From NCBI RefSeq assembly GCF_023721815.1, contig NZ_JAMDLI010000002.1:62001-126000 (forward strand): a stretch of DNA of 64,000 bases, read 5' to 3'. The notes beneath the pieces were generated by a model that was not told the origin of the DNA, made no database searches, and saw only the letters and a program-made list of their open reading frames with translations. Position numbers and translations under genes: made by a program. Positions within the stretch are counted from its first letter, which is position 1. Each line of letters starts with the position of its first letter. The stretch is from Pleomorphomonas sp. JP5 (GTDB lineage Bacteria > Pseudomonadota > Alphaproteobacteria > Rhizobiales > Pleomorphomonadaceae). This document shows, one piece after another, positions 28,576 through 36,281 of the stretch.

Positions 28576-30062
28576 GGCGTCGCTCCGAACAGCTCTGTCC
28601 AGCGGGAATCGACCGCCATCTTCACCGCCTCGTCCATCGTCATCACCCGCCCCCATTCACGGCTGGTCTCCGAACCGATCTTGTTGGTCGCGTCGATGCC
28701 GATCTTGCCACCGAGCCCTTCGAGCGGCGAGGCGAAATCGAGGTGATCCATCGGCGTACGGTTGAGCACCAGGGTATCGCGGGCGGGATCGGCGCGTGTC
28801 GCCACCGCCCACATCACGTCGGACCACGAGCGCACGTCGATGTCGTCATCGACGACAATCACCATCTTGGTCATGGTGAACTGCGGCAGCAGCGACCAGA
28901 AGCCCATCATCACCCGCCGCGCCTGGCCGGCAAAGCGCTTGTCGATGGAGATGACCGCAACGCGGTAGGAACATGTCTCCGGAGGCAGCCAAAGATCTCG
29001 GATCTCGGGGATCGCCTCGATCAGCAGCGGCTTGAACACGTCTGCCAGCGCGTCGCCCATCACCGCCGGCTCGTCCGGCGCCCGTGCGGTGAAGGTGGTG
29101 AGATAGGGCGCGCCCTCGCGTGCCCGCATCGCGGTGAGCCGGAACACGACATGCCGCTCCGGCGGATTGTAGTAGCCCGTGTGATCGCCAAACGGCCCTT
29201 CCATTGCGGTGTCGCCGGCAGTGATCGTACCTTCAAGGACGATTTCCGCCGACGCCGGCACATGCAACGGAATGGTCCGGCAAGCCGTCATGGAAAGGCG
29301 CGAACCGGCAATCAGGCCGGCCAACGACAACTCCGTCACCCCTTCGGGCGCCGGCATAACGGCGGCGAGAATGGTCGCCGGGTCGGCGCCGATCACCACC
29401 GCCACCGGCATGGTCTCGCCGGCTTTCAGCCACTGCCGGTGATGCTGAGCGCCACCGCGCATCGGCAACCAGCGCATGATGGCGCTCGACTTGTCGAGCA
29501 CCTGCATGCGGTAGGCACCGAGATTGTAGCTGTTGAGATCGTCCGCGCCAGGCGAACGGGTCACCACCAGCGGCCAGGTGATCAGCGGACCGGCGTCGCC
29601 CGGCCAGCAGGTCTGGATGGGGAGCGCCGAGAGATCGACGGGAAGGTCGCGCCAGCGACCGCGATCGCCGACGATCTTCGGCCGGGCGTTGAGGGCCGCC
29701 CGCGCCACCGGCCACAGGCTGGCCGTTTCGCCCAGCGAACGCGGCGGCTTCGGCGAACGCAGGAAGGCCATCATGCGGCCAAGCCGGCCAAGCCCCTCCT
29801 CGTCGGTTCCGAGGCCGGCGGCAACGCGCGCGCGGGTTCCGAACAGATTGGCGACGACCGGCATCGCCGATGGTTTGCCGTCAACTGTGGGCGACGAAAA
29901 GCGCAGCACCGGCCCGCCCGCGGCGATAACCCGCTGGTGGATTTCGGTCACCTCGAGATTCATGTCGACCGGTGCCGCAATGCTTCGAACGTCGCCCCGC
30001 TCCTCCAGATAAGCGAGGAAACTCGTGAGATCGGGGAAGCGCGGCAGGCTGCGGCTGAACAT
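28572..30062 (-). CDS. ubiD: UbiD-family decarboxylase (3-octaprenyl-4-hydroxybenzoate carboxy-lyase)
   Basis: 496 residues, the same size as E. coli UbiD. It removes the carboxyl group from the polyprenyl-hydroxybenzoate intermediate of ubiquinone using prenylated FMN. Typical blocks include LPVDLSALPIQTCWPGDAGP and the Glu/Arg-containing GPFGDHTGYYNPPERH. The start at 30062 is chosen for family length and the AAGAGAG upstream. It is divergent from ubiTUV, which argues that it serves ubiquinone synthesis rather than aromatic catabolism. Confidence 0.92.
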   Translation of the reverse strand: MFSRSLPRFPDLTSFLAYLEERGDVRSIAAPVDMNLEVTEIHQRVIAAGGPVLRFSSPTVDGKPSAMPVVANLFGTRARVAAGLGTDEEGLGRLGRMMAFLRSPKPPRSLGETASLWPVARAALNARPKIVGDRGRWRDLPVDLSALPIQTCWPGDAGPLITWPLVVTRSPGADDLNSYNLGAYRMQVLDKSSAIMRWLPMRGGAQHHRQWLKAGETMPVAVVIGADPATILAAVMPAPEGVTELSLAGLIAGSRLSMTACRTIPLHVPASAEIVLEGTITAGDTAMEGPFGDHTGYYNPPERHVVFRLTAMRAREGAPYLTTFTARAPDEPAVMGDALADVFKPLLIEAIPEIRDLWLPPETCSYRVAVISIDKRFAGQARRVMMGFWSLLPQFTMTKMVIVVDDDIDVRSWSDVMWAVATRADPARDTLVLNRTPMDHLDFASPLEGLGGKIGIDATNKIGSETSREWGRVMTMDEAVKMAVDSRWTELFGATP

Positions 30063-30181
30063 TTCGACTCTCTTGCACATGAGGCGGGAGCTTCCGGCCG
30101 GTGCGGCAAAACCAGCCCGCGCCGACACATAACACCCTTTCGTCGATTGGGCAGGCTGCCATGCGAAAAAGCAGTGCGTCT

Positions 30182-30195
30182 TTGAGTTATGACAA
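30182..30195. promoter_or_regulatory. Candidate FNR/FixK-type box before ubiT
   Basis: TTGAGTTATGACAA keeps TTGA and CAA of the TTGAT-N4-ATCAA consensus but has three mismatches in the inner positions. It is centred about 41 bp upstream of a plausible start site near 30230, the usual place for class II activation. It lies in the ubiD/ubiT divergent region. O2-independent ubiquinone genes are FNR-activated in E. coli. Weak on sequence alone. Confidence 0.35.
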
Positions 30196-30248
30196 GACCA
30201 TGCGCGACGGACTGTCCTAAGCTCATCGCCTTCAAGATGGATATTGCG

Positions 30249-30788
30249 ATGGCCGAACATTTCCGGGGCGAGCTGCCCAGACTTCTACGCATCCTGGCGG
30301 CGCCGGCCGGTTTCCTGCCGCTTGGGCCGGCTTTGACGCTGGCCGTCCGCCGATTCGCGCACCGCAAGCCGGCCGTCTTCGACCGTCTGGGCGAGTACGG
30401 AAAATGCTCGTTCCTGATCGAGCCGTCCGACCTCGACTTCAGCTTCCTGATGGTGCCGGATGGTGTGCGGGCCGAAGTGAAATGCATGAGGGGCCGGACC
30501 AGCCAGCCAGCCGACGTGACGGTGCGGGCTCCCCTCCTCGTGCTGCTCGGCTTGCTCGACGGCACCCTCGACGGCGACGCCATGTTCTTCAACCGGGCGA
30601 TTTCGGTCTCCGGACGCACCGACGCCCTCGTCGCGCTCCGCAACGCCATCGAGGACGCCGAGCTGACGCCAGCCGACTTCGTCGGCGCGACCGGTGGCCT
30701 TGGCAAGCTGGTCGACCGCTCGGTGATCGGCGGCCTCGGACTTGCCCGTCGCTTCACCGGTTCGCCAATCTCCGGAGAACCGTCATGA
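30249..30788 (+). CDS. ubiT: SCP2-domain accessory factor of O2-independent ubiquinone synthesis (UbiT)
   Basis: 179 residues with one SCP2 sterol-carrier-like lipid-binding domain (about residues 25-140), close to E. coli UbiT in length. It is thought to bind ubiquinone intermediates and hand them to the UbiUV hydroxylase. I use the ATG at 30249 because GGA lies 7 nt upstream; ATGs at 30189 and 30237 are also in frame, but the first lies inside the candidate FNR-type box. Its stop overlaps the ubiU start (ATGA). Confidence 0.85.
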   Translation: MAEHFRGELPRLLRILAAPAGFLPLGPALTLAVRRFAHRKPAVFDRLGEYGKCSFLIEPSDLDFSFLMVPDGVRAEVKCMRGRTSQPADVTVRAPLLVLLGLLDGTLDGDAMFFNRAISVSGRTDALVALRNAIEDAELTPADFVGATGGLGKLVDRSVIGGLGLARRFTGSPISGEPS

Positions 30789-31774
30789 GTCTGGAACTGG
30801 TCTGTCCCGCCGGCACCCCGTCGGCCTTGCGCGCCGCCGTCGAGGCCGGCGCCCATTCGGTCTATTGCGGCTTTCGCGACGAGACCAACGCCCGCAACTT
30901 CCCCGGCCTGAATTTCTCGCCCGACGAGATGATCGAGGGCGTCCGCTTCGCCCATGCGCATGGCGCCAAGGTGCTGGTGGCGATCAACACCTTCGCCAAG
31001 GCCGGCGCCATGGACGCCTGGAAGGCGGCGCTCGCCAACGCCGAAAAAGCCGGCGCCGATGCGGTGATTCTCGCCGACCTCGCCGTGCTCGACCACGCGG
31101 CGACGCATCATCCGAACCTGCGCCTTCACCTCTCCGTCCAGGCGGCGGCGGCGACGCCCGAGGCCATCGCTTTCTACGCCGACACCTTCGGCGTCAAGCG
31201 CGTCGTCATGCCCCGCGTCCTCTCCGTCGAGGAGATCGCCAAGCTCAACGCGGCGATCGACGTCGAGACCGAAGCCTTCGTCTTCGGCGGCCTCTGCCCG
31301 ATGACCGAGGGTCGCTGCTCGCTGTCCTCTTATGCCACCGGCAAATCGCCCAACCTCACCGGCGTCTGTTCGCCGCCCGAGCATGTCGCCTATTCGGAAG
31401 ACAAGAACGGAACGGCGACCCGCCTCAACGGCTTCACCATCGACCGGTTCGGCGCCGGTGAGCAGGCTGGCTATCCGACGCTGTGCAAGGGCCGCTTCAT
31501 GGCCGGCGGCAAAACGTCCTATCTCTTCGAGGACCCCGTCAGCCTCAACGCGGCGAGCCTGATCGCCGCCTTCGCCAAGGCTGGCATCACGGCGCTCAAG
31601 ATCGAGGGGCGCCAGCGCGGCAAGGGCTATGTCACCGAGGTGGTGCGCACCTTCCGCGCCGCCGTGGACGCGATCGACGCTGGCAGCACCGAAGTCGAGG
31701 TCGGGCGCCTGCTCGCCGGCCTCGTCGAAGGAGGCCGCCAGACCTCCGGCGCCTACAAGAAGGCGTGGCGCTAA
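30785..31774 (+). CDS. ubiU: O2-independent ubiquinone hydroxylation protein UbiU (U32 family)
   Basis: 329 residues, peptidase U32 fold, matching E. coli UbiU (331). It forms a heterodimer with UbiV that hydroxylates the ubiquinone ring without O2, using prephenate as oxygen donor. The four [4Fe-4S] ligands are visible: GGLCPMTEGRC, TGVCSP and PTLCKGRF. It overlaps ubiT at the start and ubiV at the stop (TAATG), indicating tight co-translation. Confidence 0.93.
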   Translation: MSLELVCPAGTPSALRAAVEAGAHSVYCGFRDETNARNFPGLNFSPDEMIEGVRFAHAHGAKVLVAINTFAKAGAMDAWKAALANAEKAGADAVILADLAVLDHAATHHPNLRLHLSVQAAAATPEAIAFYADTFGVKRVVMPRVLSVEEIAKLNAAIDVETEAFVFGGLCPMTEGRCSLSSYATGKSPNLTGVCSPPEHVAYSEDKNGTATRLNGFTIDRFGAGEQAGYPTLCKGRFMAGGKTSYLFEDPVSLNAASLIAAFAKAGITALKIEGRQRGKGYVTEVVRTFRAAVDAIDAGSTEVEVGRLLAGLVEGGRQTSGAYKKAWR

Positions 31775-32700
31775 TGTCCGAAACCGAAAAGTCGACTGCG
31801 ATGACCAAGACCGGCCTGACCCTCGGCCCCGTTCTCTTCAACTGGTCCCCCGACCGGCTTCGCGATTTCTATGCCCGCATCGCCGACGAGGCGGATGTCG
31901 ATCGCGTCCATCTGGGCGAGGTGATCTGCGGCAAGCGCCAGCCCTTCACCGAAGGCCTTTGGCCGGAACTGATCGAGCGCCTTCAGGCGGCGGGCAAGGA
32001 GGTCGTGCTGTCGACGCTCGCCCTGCCCTATAATCCGCGCGAGCGCGCTTCCGTCATCGACTTCTGCAAGGTCGGCGAACTCGCCGAGATCAACGATCTC
32101 ACCGCCCTGCCCTCCGTGGCCGGCAAACCCTTCCTCGTCGGCCCGTTCATCAACGTCTACAACGAGGGCGCCGCTCGCTTCCTGGCCGGACGCGGCGCCA
32201 CAGGCATCTGCCTGCCGGTCGAACTGCCGATCGCCTCGGTCGCCGTCATCGCCGCAGAGCTGCCCGAGGTGGAGTTCGAGCTCTTCGCCTTCGGCCGGCT
32301 GCCGCTGGCCCTTTCCGGTCGCTGCTACCACGCCCGCCTGCATGGACTGCACAAGGATGGCTGCCAGTTCGTCTGCGATCGCGACCCGGACGGCCTGCCC
32401 GTCGACACGCTGGACGGCCAGCAGTTTCTCGCCATCAACGGCATTCAGACGCTTTCGAACGGCGTCGAGGCCTTCTGCCCGACACCGGACGAACTGGCCA
32501 AGCTTGGCGTCCGTCGCCTGCGGCTGTCTCCTCACACCGTCGACATGGTCGCGGTCAGTCGTCTTTACAGGGCGCTGCTCGACGGCCAGGCCAGCCGAGG
32601 TGAGACGCTTGCCGCACTGAAGGCCCTGAACCTTCCCGGCGAACTCGTCGACGGCTTCACGCGCGGCCAGCCCGGGAGTGCTCGCGTGGAGATGGTATGA
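31774..32700 (+). CDS. ubiV: O2-independent ubiquinone hydroxylation protein UbiV (U32 family)
   Basis: 308 residues, partner of UbiU. Cluster cysteines are seen in GEVICGKRQPF and in LSGRCYHARLHGLHKDGCQF with VCDRDPDG, four in total. The first nine residues before MTKTG may not be translated (ATG at 31801 is the alternative), but the TAATG coupling favours the upstream start. The stop overlaps the nnrS-like gene. Confidence 0.93.
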   Translation: MSETEKSTAMTKTGLTLGPVLFNWSPDRLRDFYARIADEADVDRVHLGEVICGKRQPFTEGLWPELIERLQAAGKEVVLSTLALPYNPRERASVIDFCKVGELAEINDLTALPSVAGKPFLVGPFINVYNEGAARFLAGRGATGICLPVELPIASVAVIAAELPEVEFELFAFGRLPLALSGRCYHARLHGLHKDGCQFVCDRDPDGLPVDTLDGQQFLAINGIQTLSNGVEAFCPTPDELAKLGVRRLRLSPHTVDMVAVSRLYRALLDGQASRGETLAALKALNLPGELVDGFTRGQPGSARVEMV

Positions 32701-33788
32701 ACAAGCCCGATCCGTTTCGCGTCGCCTTCGTTCTGGCGGCGCTGACGGCGCTCAGGGCAATCGGTCCGGATGTAGCCCCTGGGATCGGCGATATTGCTAC
32801 CCATCCCAACGAGCTGATCTTCGGCTTCTTCAGCATCCAGCTGTTCGGCTTCCTGACCGTGGCGCTGCCGCGCTGGATCGGCCGCCCGATCACGCCGGCC
32901 CCGATGCTCTGGGCCGTTCTCATCGCCCACGCGGCGGCTTTCGCCTGGGGCTGTATCGACCTGGACCAGGCCGGTTTCCTGCGGGCATTGGTCACGCTGT
33001 CAGGCGTCGTGCTCCTGCTATCTGTCACGCCACCCGGCAAGACGGCCGAGACGCTACCAATCCTCGGCCTTGCCGCCCTGCATGGCCTGATCGGCATCCC
33101 GGCGTTCCTGTATGGATGGCCCGAGGCAACCATGGCCGGTCTTGCCGTCATCGTGCTGATTTGCATCGAGGTGTCGAACCGCATCGGCATCGCCGTGCTG
33201 GCGGTGGCGCGCGAGCGGGCCGGCTACCCGAAACTCAAGCCCGTTCCGACCTTCATCGCCCTGCCGCAGCGTGTCTTCACCATCCTGGCGCTAGCACTCT
33301 GGGGGCTCGGCTGGAACGCCGGCTGGCCTGCCCTCGCCGCCTTCGTGTTCGGCGTGGCGTGGCTCGTTCACATCCAGCCCTGGCGCATCAAGCCCTACGC
33401 CGGATGCGTCATCCTTGCGGTCGGCCTCGTCTGGAAGCGGCTCGCCTTTCTGCTCTTGGCGCTGAAGGATCTCGACATCGCCGACGTCTCGCCCTTCGCC
33501 GTCATCCACGCCTTCGCGGTCGGCGGTCTCGTGACGCTCGCCATCGGCATAGCCACCTCCATCGTTCGCAAGAAAGACAAGCGATCGCTAATGCCCTCGC
33601 TGCTTGCCGACATCATCTATGTGGCGATCGCCAGCGCGGCAATTGCCCGAGTCGGCGCCGCCATCGACTTTTCGCTCTACGACACGCTCATCCCCGTGGC
33701 CCGCTGGAGCTGGGCGGTTGCCTTCCTGGGGTACGTTCTGTTTACGCTGCGCGGCGCCATCTGGCCGCCAGCTACGACCAAGGTATAA
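32697..33788 (+). CDS. NnrS-family haem-copper membrane protein
   Basis: 363 residues with about ten to twelve membrane helices. HPNELIFGFFSIQLFGFLTV followed by ALPRWIGRP matches the NnrS hallmark near the N-terminus, although the first helix is shorter than usual. NnrS proteins bind haem and copper and protect against nitric oxide stress; they are often found with denitrification genes. The gene overlaps ubiV by four bases and so is in the ubiTUV operon, which ties it to anaerobic respiration. A short AGCGCC-CAAA-GGCGCT hairpin without a U-run follows at 33797. Confidence 0.83.
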   Translation: MNKPDPFRVAFVLAALTALRAIGPDVAPGIGDIATHPNELIFGFFSIQLFGFLTVALPRWIGRPITPAPMLWAVLIAHAAAFAWGCIDLDQAGFLRALVTLSGVVLLLSVTPPGKTAETLPILGLAALHGLIGIPAFLYGWPEATMAGLAVIVLICIEVSNRIGIAVLAVARERAGYPKLKPVPTFIALPQRVFTILALALWGLGWNAGWPALAAFVFGVAWLVHIQPWRIKPYAGCVILAVGLVWKRLAFLLLALKDLDIADVSPFAVIHAFAVGGLVTLAIGIATSIVRKKDKRSLMPSLLADIIYVAIASAAIARVGAAIDFSLYDTLIPVARWSWAVAFLGYVLFTLRGAIWPPATTKV

Positions 33789-33875
33789 GCAAGTCGAGCG
33801 CCCAAAGGCGCTGAATCACCGACCATGCAAATACGGCAACCCAGACCGTAAAAAACCAACGTCTTGAAGGATATA

Positions 33876-33920
33876 GGTCAACTTGAAAAGTTGACCTTCT
33901 TCGGACTATTCTCCTTAACA
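33876..33920 (+). promoter_or_regulatory. Promoter with overlapping palindrome upstream of the CooA-like gene
   Basis: A perfect 9-bp inverted repeat GGTCAACTT-GAA-AAGTTGACC (33876..33896) overlaps a -35 hexamer TTGACC (33891-33896). After an 18-bp spacer a -10-like TTAACA lies at 33915-33920, giving a predicted start near 33927. The repeat covers the -35 box, so a protein bound here would repress or autoregulate. The half-site order (TCAA then TTGA) is opposite to a canonical FNR site. Confidence 0.55.
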
Positions 33921-33991
33921 TGAAGGGCGTAATTTCCCTTATACAAGACCGGTCCATCGCGAACACTTTCGAACCGGCCACTGGAAAATCG

Positions 33992-34648
33992 ATGCAGACC
34001 GACAATCCACTGAGCGCCCTCGTCGAACGCCTCCTGAAGGATGGCCATGGTCGTCTGTTCGGCCAGCGCTCATTGCGCGCCGGGCAGATCGTCTATGGTG
34101 GCGACGAAGCCGCCGACGGCGATCTTCTGATCGTTCGCTCCGGCCGGCTCCGCTGCTTCACCTCCTTCGAAGGCAAGGAGCTGACGCTCTATGTGCTTGA
34201 AGCGGGCGATGCCATTTACCTGCATGGCGGCGCCATGCTGGAAGTGCGCACCGCCTCCGACATCGTGATCGCCACGCCAACCGCCTTCCGTCAACTCGCC
34301 CTTGCCGAGCCGGAACTGGCGCTCGCCGTGTTGCCGGCCCTCGACCGTCTGGCGCAGAAGTCGATCCGCATGATCGAGGACATCGCCTTCCATGGCGTCA
34401 AGCATCGCCTCATCCGCGTGCTCTGCGACACCGCCGACCGGATCGGCCGCCCCGCCGAGGAAGGCATCGTCATCGACCACCTGCCCAACGCCGAGGATTT
34501 TGCCATGCAGATCGGCGCCACCCGGCAGTCGGTCTCAACCGTCATCGCCGAGCTGGTGCGCTCGGGCATCCTCTACCGCTTCGGCGGCGGCTCGATGGTG
34601 ATCTCCGATCTCGGCCGTCTGCGCCGCGAGCTCGCCGACGTCCGCTAG
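33992..34648 (+). CDS. CooA-like haem-type Crp/FNR regulator
   Basis: 218 residues: cyclic-nucleotide-binding-like sensor domain (about 1-125), long dimer helix with MIEDIAFHGVKHRLIRVLCD, and a helix-turn-helix in NAEDFAMQIGATRQSVSTVIAEL. By eye it aligns almost without gaps to CooA of Rhodospirillum rubrum. His78 falls on the CooA ferrous-haem ligand His77, but Tyr76 replaces the ferric ligand Cys75, and the N-terminus MQTDNP lacks Pro2. I choose the ATG at 33992 over 33920 because it gives CooA length and because 33920 lies in the predicted -10 box. It probably senses CO or another haem ligand and activates the hydrogenase genes downstream. Haem binding is inferred, not proven. Confidence 0.75.
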   Translation: MQTDNPLSALVERLLKDGHGRLFGQRSLRAGQIVYGGDEAADGDLLIVRSGRLRCFTSFEGKELTLYVLEAGDAIYLHGGAMLEVRTASDIVIATPTAFRQLALAEPELALAVLPALDRLAQKSIRMIEDIAFHGVKHRLIRVLCDTADRIGRPAEEGIVIDHLPNAEDFAMQIGATRQSVSTVIAELVRSGILYRFGGGSMVISDLGRLRRELADVR

Positions 34649-34649
34649 A

Positions 34650-34694
34650 GCATCGGACCGAAAAGTGGAGCCGCTTTTCGGAAAAATCCGATGC
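34650..34694. repeat. Dispersed palindromic intergenic repeat, copy 2
   Basis: 45-bp imperfect palindrome beginning GCATCGGACCGAAAAG and ending AAAATCCGATGC, starting one base after the CooA-like stop. Outer arms GCATCGGA / TCCGATGC are perfect 8-mers and CCGAAAAG / CTTTTCGG pair inside. It is the second member of the family at 2724..2768. It may serve as the 3' structure of the regulator mRNA. Confidence 0.75.
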
Positions 34695-34704
34695 TTGAAT
34701 AAAG

Positions 34705-34749
34705 GTTAGAGTGGCAGCTCGGATATGTCCGAGCGCCCGCCGCTCTAAC
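34705..34749 (+). other. Nested hairpin in the hypB leader
   Basis: An outer stem GTTAGAG / CTCTAAC (34705-34711 with 34743-34749) encloses an inner perfect stem GCTCGGA-TATG-TCCGAGC (34717-34734). It ends 23 bp before the hypB ATG and has no U-run. It could be an operator or a 5'-UTR structure; function unknown. Confidence 0.4.
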
Positions 34750-34772
34750 GTCCCATTTCAGGAGTCTCCCCC

Positions 34773-35486
34773 ATGTGCAGCGACTGCGGCTGCGGCAGCA
34801 AGGCCGCCACCACCACCATTCCAGTGATCGAGAACCTCCTGTCGGAGAACGATCGGATCGCCGCCCACATCCGCGAGCATCTCGACGCCCACGGCGTCCT
34901 GTCGATCAACCTGATGTCGTCCCCCGGCTCGGGCAAGACGCAGCTTCTCGAAGCGACGATCGCCGCCTTGCCGAAGGGCATTCGCGTGGCCGTCGTCGAA
35001 GGCGACCTTGAAACCGAGAACGACGCCGACCGCATCCGCCGCCATGGCGTGCCGGCGGTGCAGATCACCACCGGCGTCACCTGCCATCTCGACGCCGTCA
35101 TGATCCATGACGCGCTGCATGTTCTTGATCTCGACGAGATCGACGTGCTGTTCGTCGAGAATGTCGGCAACCTCGTCTGCCCCGCCGACTTCGACGTCGG
35201 CCAGCATCACGACGTGGTGCTGCTGTCGGTGACCGAGGGCGACGACAAGCCCGACAAGTATCCGGTGATCTTCCGCAAGGCGGATCTCGTGCTCCTCACC
35301 AAGACCGACCTGCTGCCGGCCATCGAGGAGTTCTCGACGGACCGCGCCCGCGCCGCCGTCGGCCGCGTCCACGGCCCCGGCCCGGTTCTCGAAGTGTCGG
35401 CCAAGAAAGGAACGGGCCTCGACGCCTGGACCCAGTGGATCGCCGACCGTCTCGCCGAACGGCGCAAGGCGATGGAAAGCGCCTGA
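34773..35486 (+). CDS. hypB: Hydrogenase nickel-incorporation GTPase HypB
   Basis: 237-residue GTPase that delivers Ni2+ to the [NiFe] centre together with HypA. It opens with the high-affinity nickel motif MCSDCGC and lacks the long His-rich stretch of some homologues. The P-loop is SSPGSGKT (49-56), the G-domain metal site includes Cys104-His105 in GVTCHLDAVM, and NKxD appears as TKTD. AGGAG lies 7-11 nt upstream. It faces hypA tail to tail with a 3-bp gap. Its presence beside cooMKLXUH shows the locus provides its own Ni insertion; hypC, D, E and F are not in the window. Confidence 0.93.
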   Translation: MCSDCGCGSKAATTTIPVIENLLSENDRIAAHIREHLDAHGVLSINLMSSPGSGKTQLLEATIAALPKGIRVAVVEGDLETENDADRIRRHGVPAVQITTGVTCHLDAVMIHDALHVLDLDEIDVLFVENVGNLVCPADFDVGQHHDVVLLSVTEGDDKPDKYPVIFRKADLVLLTKTDLLPAIEEFSTDRARAAVGRVHGPGPVLEVSAKKGTGLDAWTQWIADRLAERRKAMESA

Positions 35487-35489
35487 CGG

Positions 35490-35837
35490 TCAGCTTTTCG
35501 CCGCCTCGAAGCTCTCGATGTAGAGTTCGCGCCCGGTCAGTACTTCGGCGTCCGAGCCGCCGCAGCCCGAGCAGACGAACTGATATCTCTCCACCTCGAA
35601 GGTGGTGCCACAGGTCCGGCACTTCGCGGTGACGCCGACCTCGTCGATGTCGAGGCGCGCGCCTTCGGCCAGCGTGCCGTCGGCAAAGATCTCGAAAGCC
35701 AGCCGGATCTGCCGGCTGTCTATGCCGCGCAGACGGCCGATCTTCAGCCGCACCGCGACGACGCGGTCGACGCCGTTCTGCTTGGCATGCTCGGTCAGGA
35801 TACGCATCAGCCCCTCGACCACCGCCGTTTCGTGCAT
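35490..35837 (-). CDS. hypA: Hydrogenase nickel-incorporation protein HypA
   Basis: 115 residues starting MHETAVVEG, the Ni-binding N-terminus (Met1-His2-Glu3) of the family. The zinc site is CRTCGTTFEVERYQFVCSGC (two CxxC pairs). The start decides function: AAAGGA sits 6 nt from the ATG at 35837 but only next to the ATG two codons upstream (35843), so 35837 is favoured and leaves His2 free to bind nickel. The gene points away from cooM and towards hypB, an unusual convergent hypB/hypA arrangement. Confidence 0.92.
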   Translation of the reverse strand: MHETAVVEGLMRILTEHAKQNGVDRVVAVRLKIGRLRGIDSRQIRLAFEIFADGTLAEGARLDIDEVGVTAKCRTCGTTFEVERYQFVCSGCGGSDAEVLTGRELYIESFEAAKS

Positions 35838-36281
35838 CGACATTCCTTTCTAGTCTAAGCCGTTCCTCTATCCCAATCGCCGCCGCGATGGAAATACTTG
35901 TCCGTGAAATGACGGATTTTTCGCCTCCATCTTGCAACTCACTCGCAATTAAAGGGAATCCTGAGGATTCTGCATGGCGGGGATGCACAAAGCTGTATCG
36001 GACATACTACTTAGAAAATGGCGTCAAAATGCGATCTAAATCCTTTAGGAAAGCCGCCACAAGACGGCGCTGAAAACGACACGAGCGGAACAAGGTGTTG
36101 TTTTTTTTGCCCCTTCCGCGCGCCATATATTATGAGTAAATAACTCATTTTTACTTTCGCACGTAAAGCATCGCCGTCGTGGGAATGCGTATATGTCGGC
36201 TAGCCGACATACCCTAGTGGATGCTGTGATTAACGTCATCCATGACAGCCAAGATGCATGCCTGCGGAAGGATCTCCACTC
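35838..36281. promoter_or_regulatory. 444-bp divergent control region between hypA and cooM
   Basis: AT-richer than the flanking genes. Contents, left to right: the hypA ribosome binding site (TTCCTTTCT near 35842); no ORF of note; an eight-T run (36093-36100); an inverted repeat ATGAGT-AAATA-ACTCAT at 36132..36148; and the CooA-type palindrome at 36192..36211 (listed separately). A cooM ribosome binding site, GGAAGGA, lies at 36266-36272. It may serve both genes. Confidence 0.5.
36192..36211. promoter_or_regulatory. Perfect 20-bp palindrome, candidate CooA-type activator site of cooM
   Basis: Core TGTCG-GCTAGC-CGACA (36194-36209) with one further T/A base on each arm plus outer TA/TA; every base is symmetric. 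CooA is known to bind TGTCA/G-N6-CGACA-type sites. A weak -10 (TAACGT, 36231-36236) would place the start near 36243, so the palindrome centre is about -41.5, the class II position used by CooA and CRP. The ATG of cooM is 70 bp beyond the palindrome. Binding by the CooA-like protein encoded at 33992 is inference. Confidence 0.7.

Noticed and set aside
33876-33896. FNR box before the CooA-like gene
   Set aside because: The half-sites face the wrong way (TCAA then TTGA) and spacing is not the FNR 4 bp.
36132-36148. ATGAGT-AAATA-ACTCAT followed by T-rich sequence as a terminator
   Set aside because: Only a 6-bp AU-rich stem, and no gene reads into it on the plus strand; an operator is more likely if anything.
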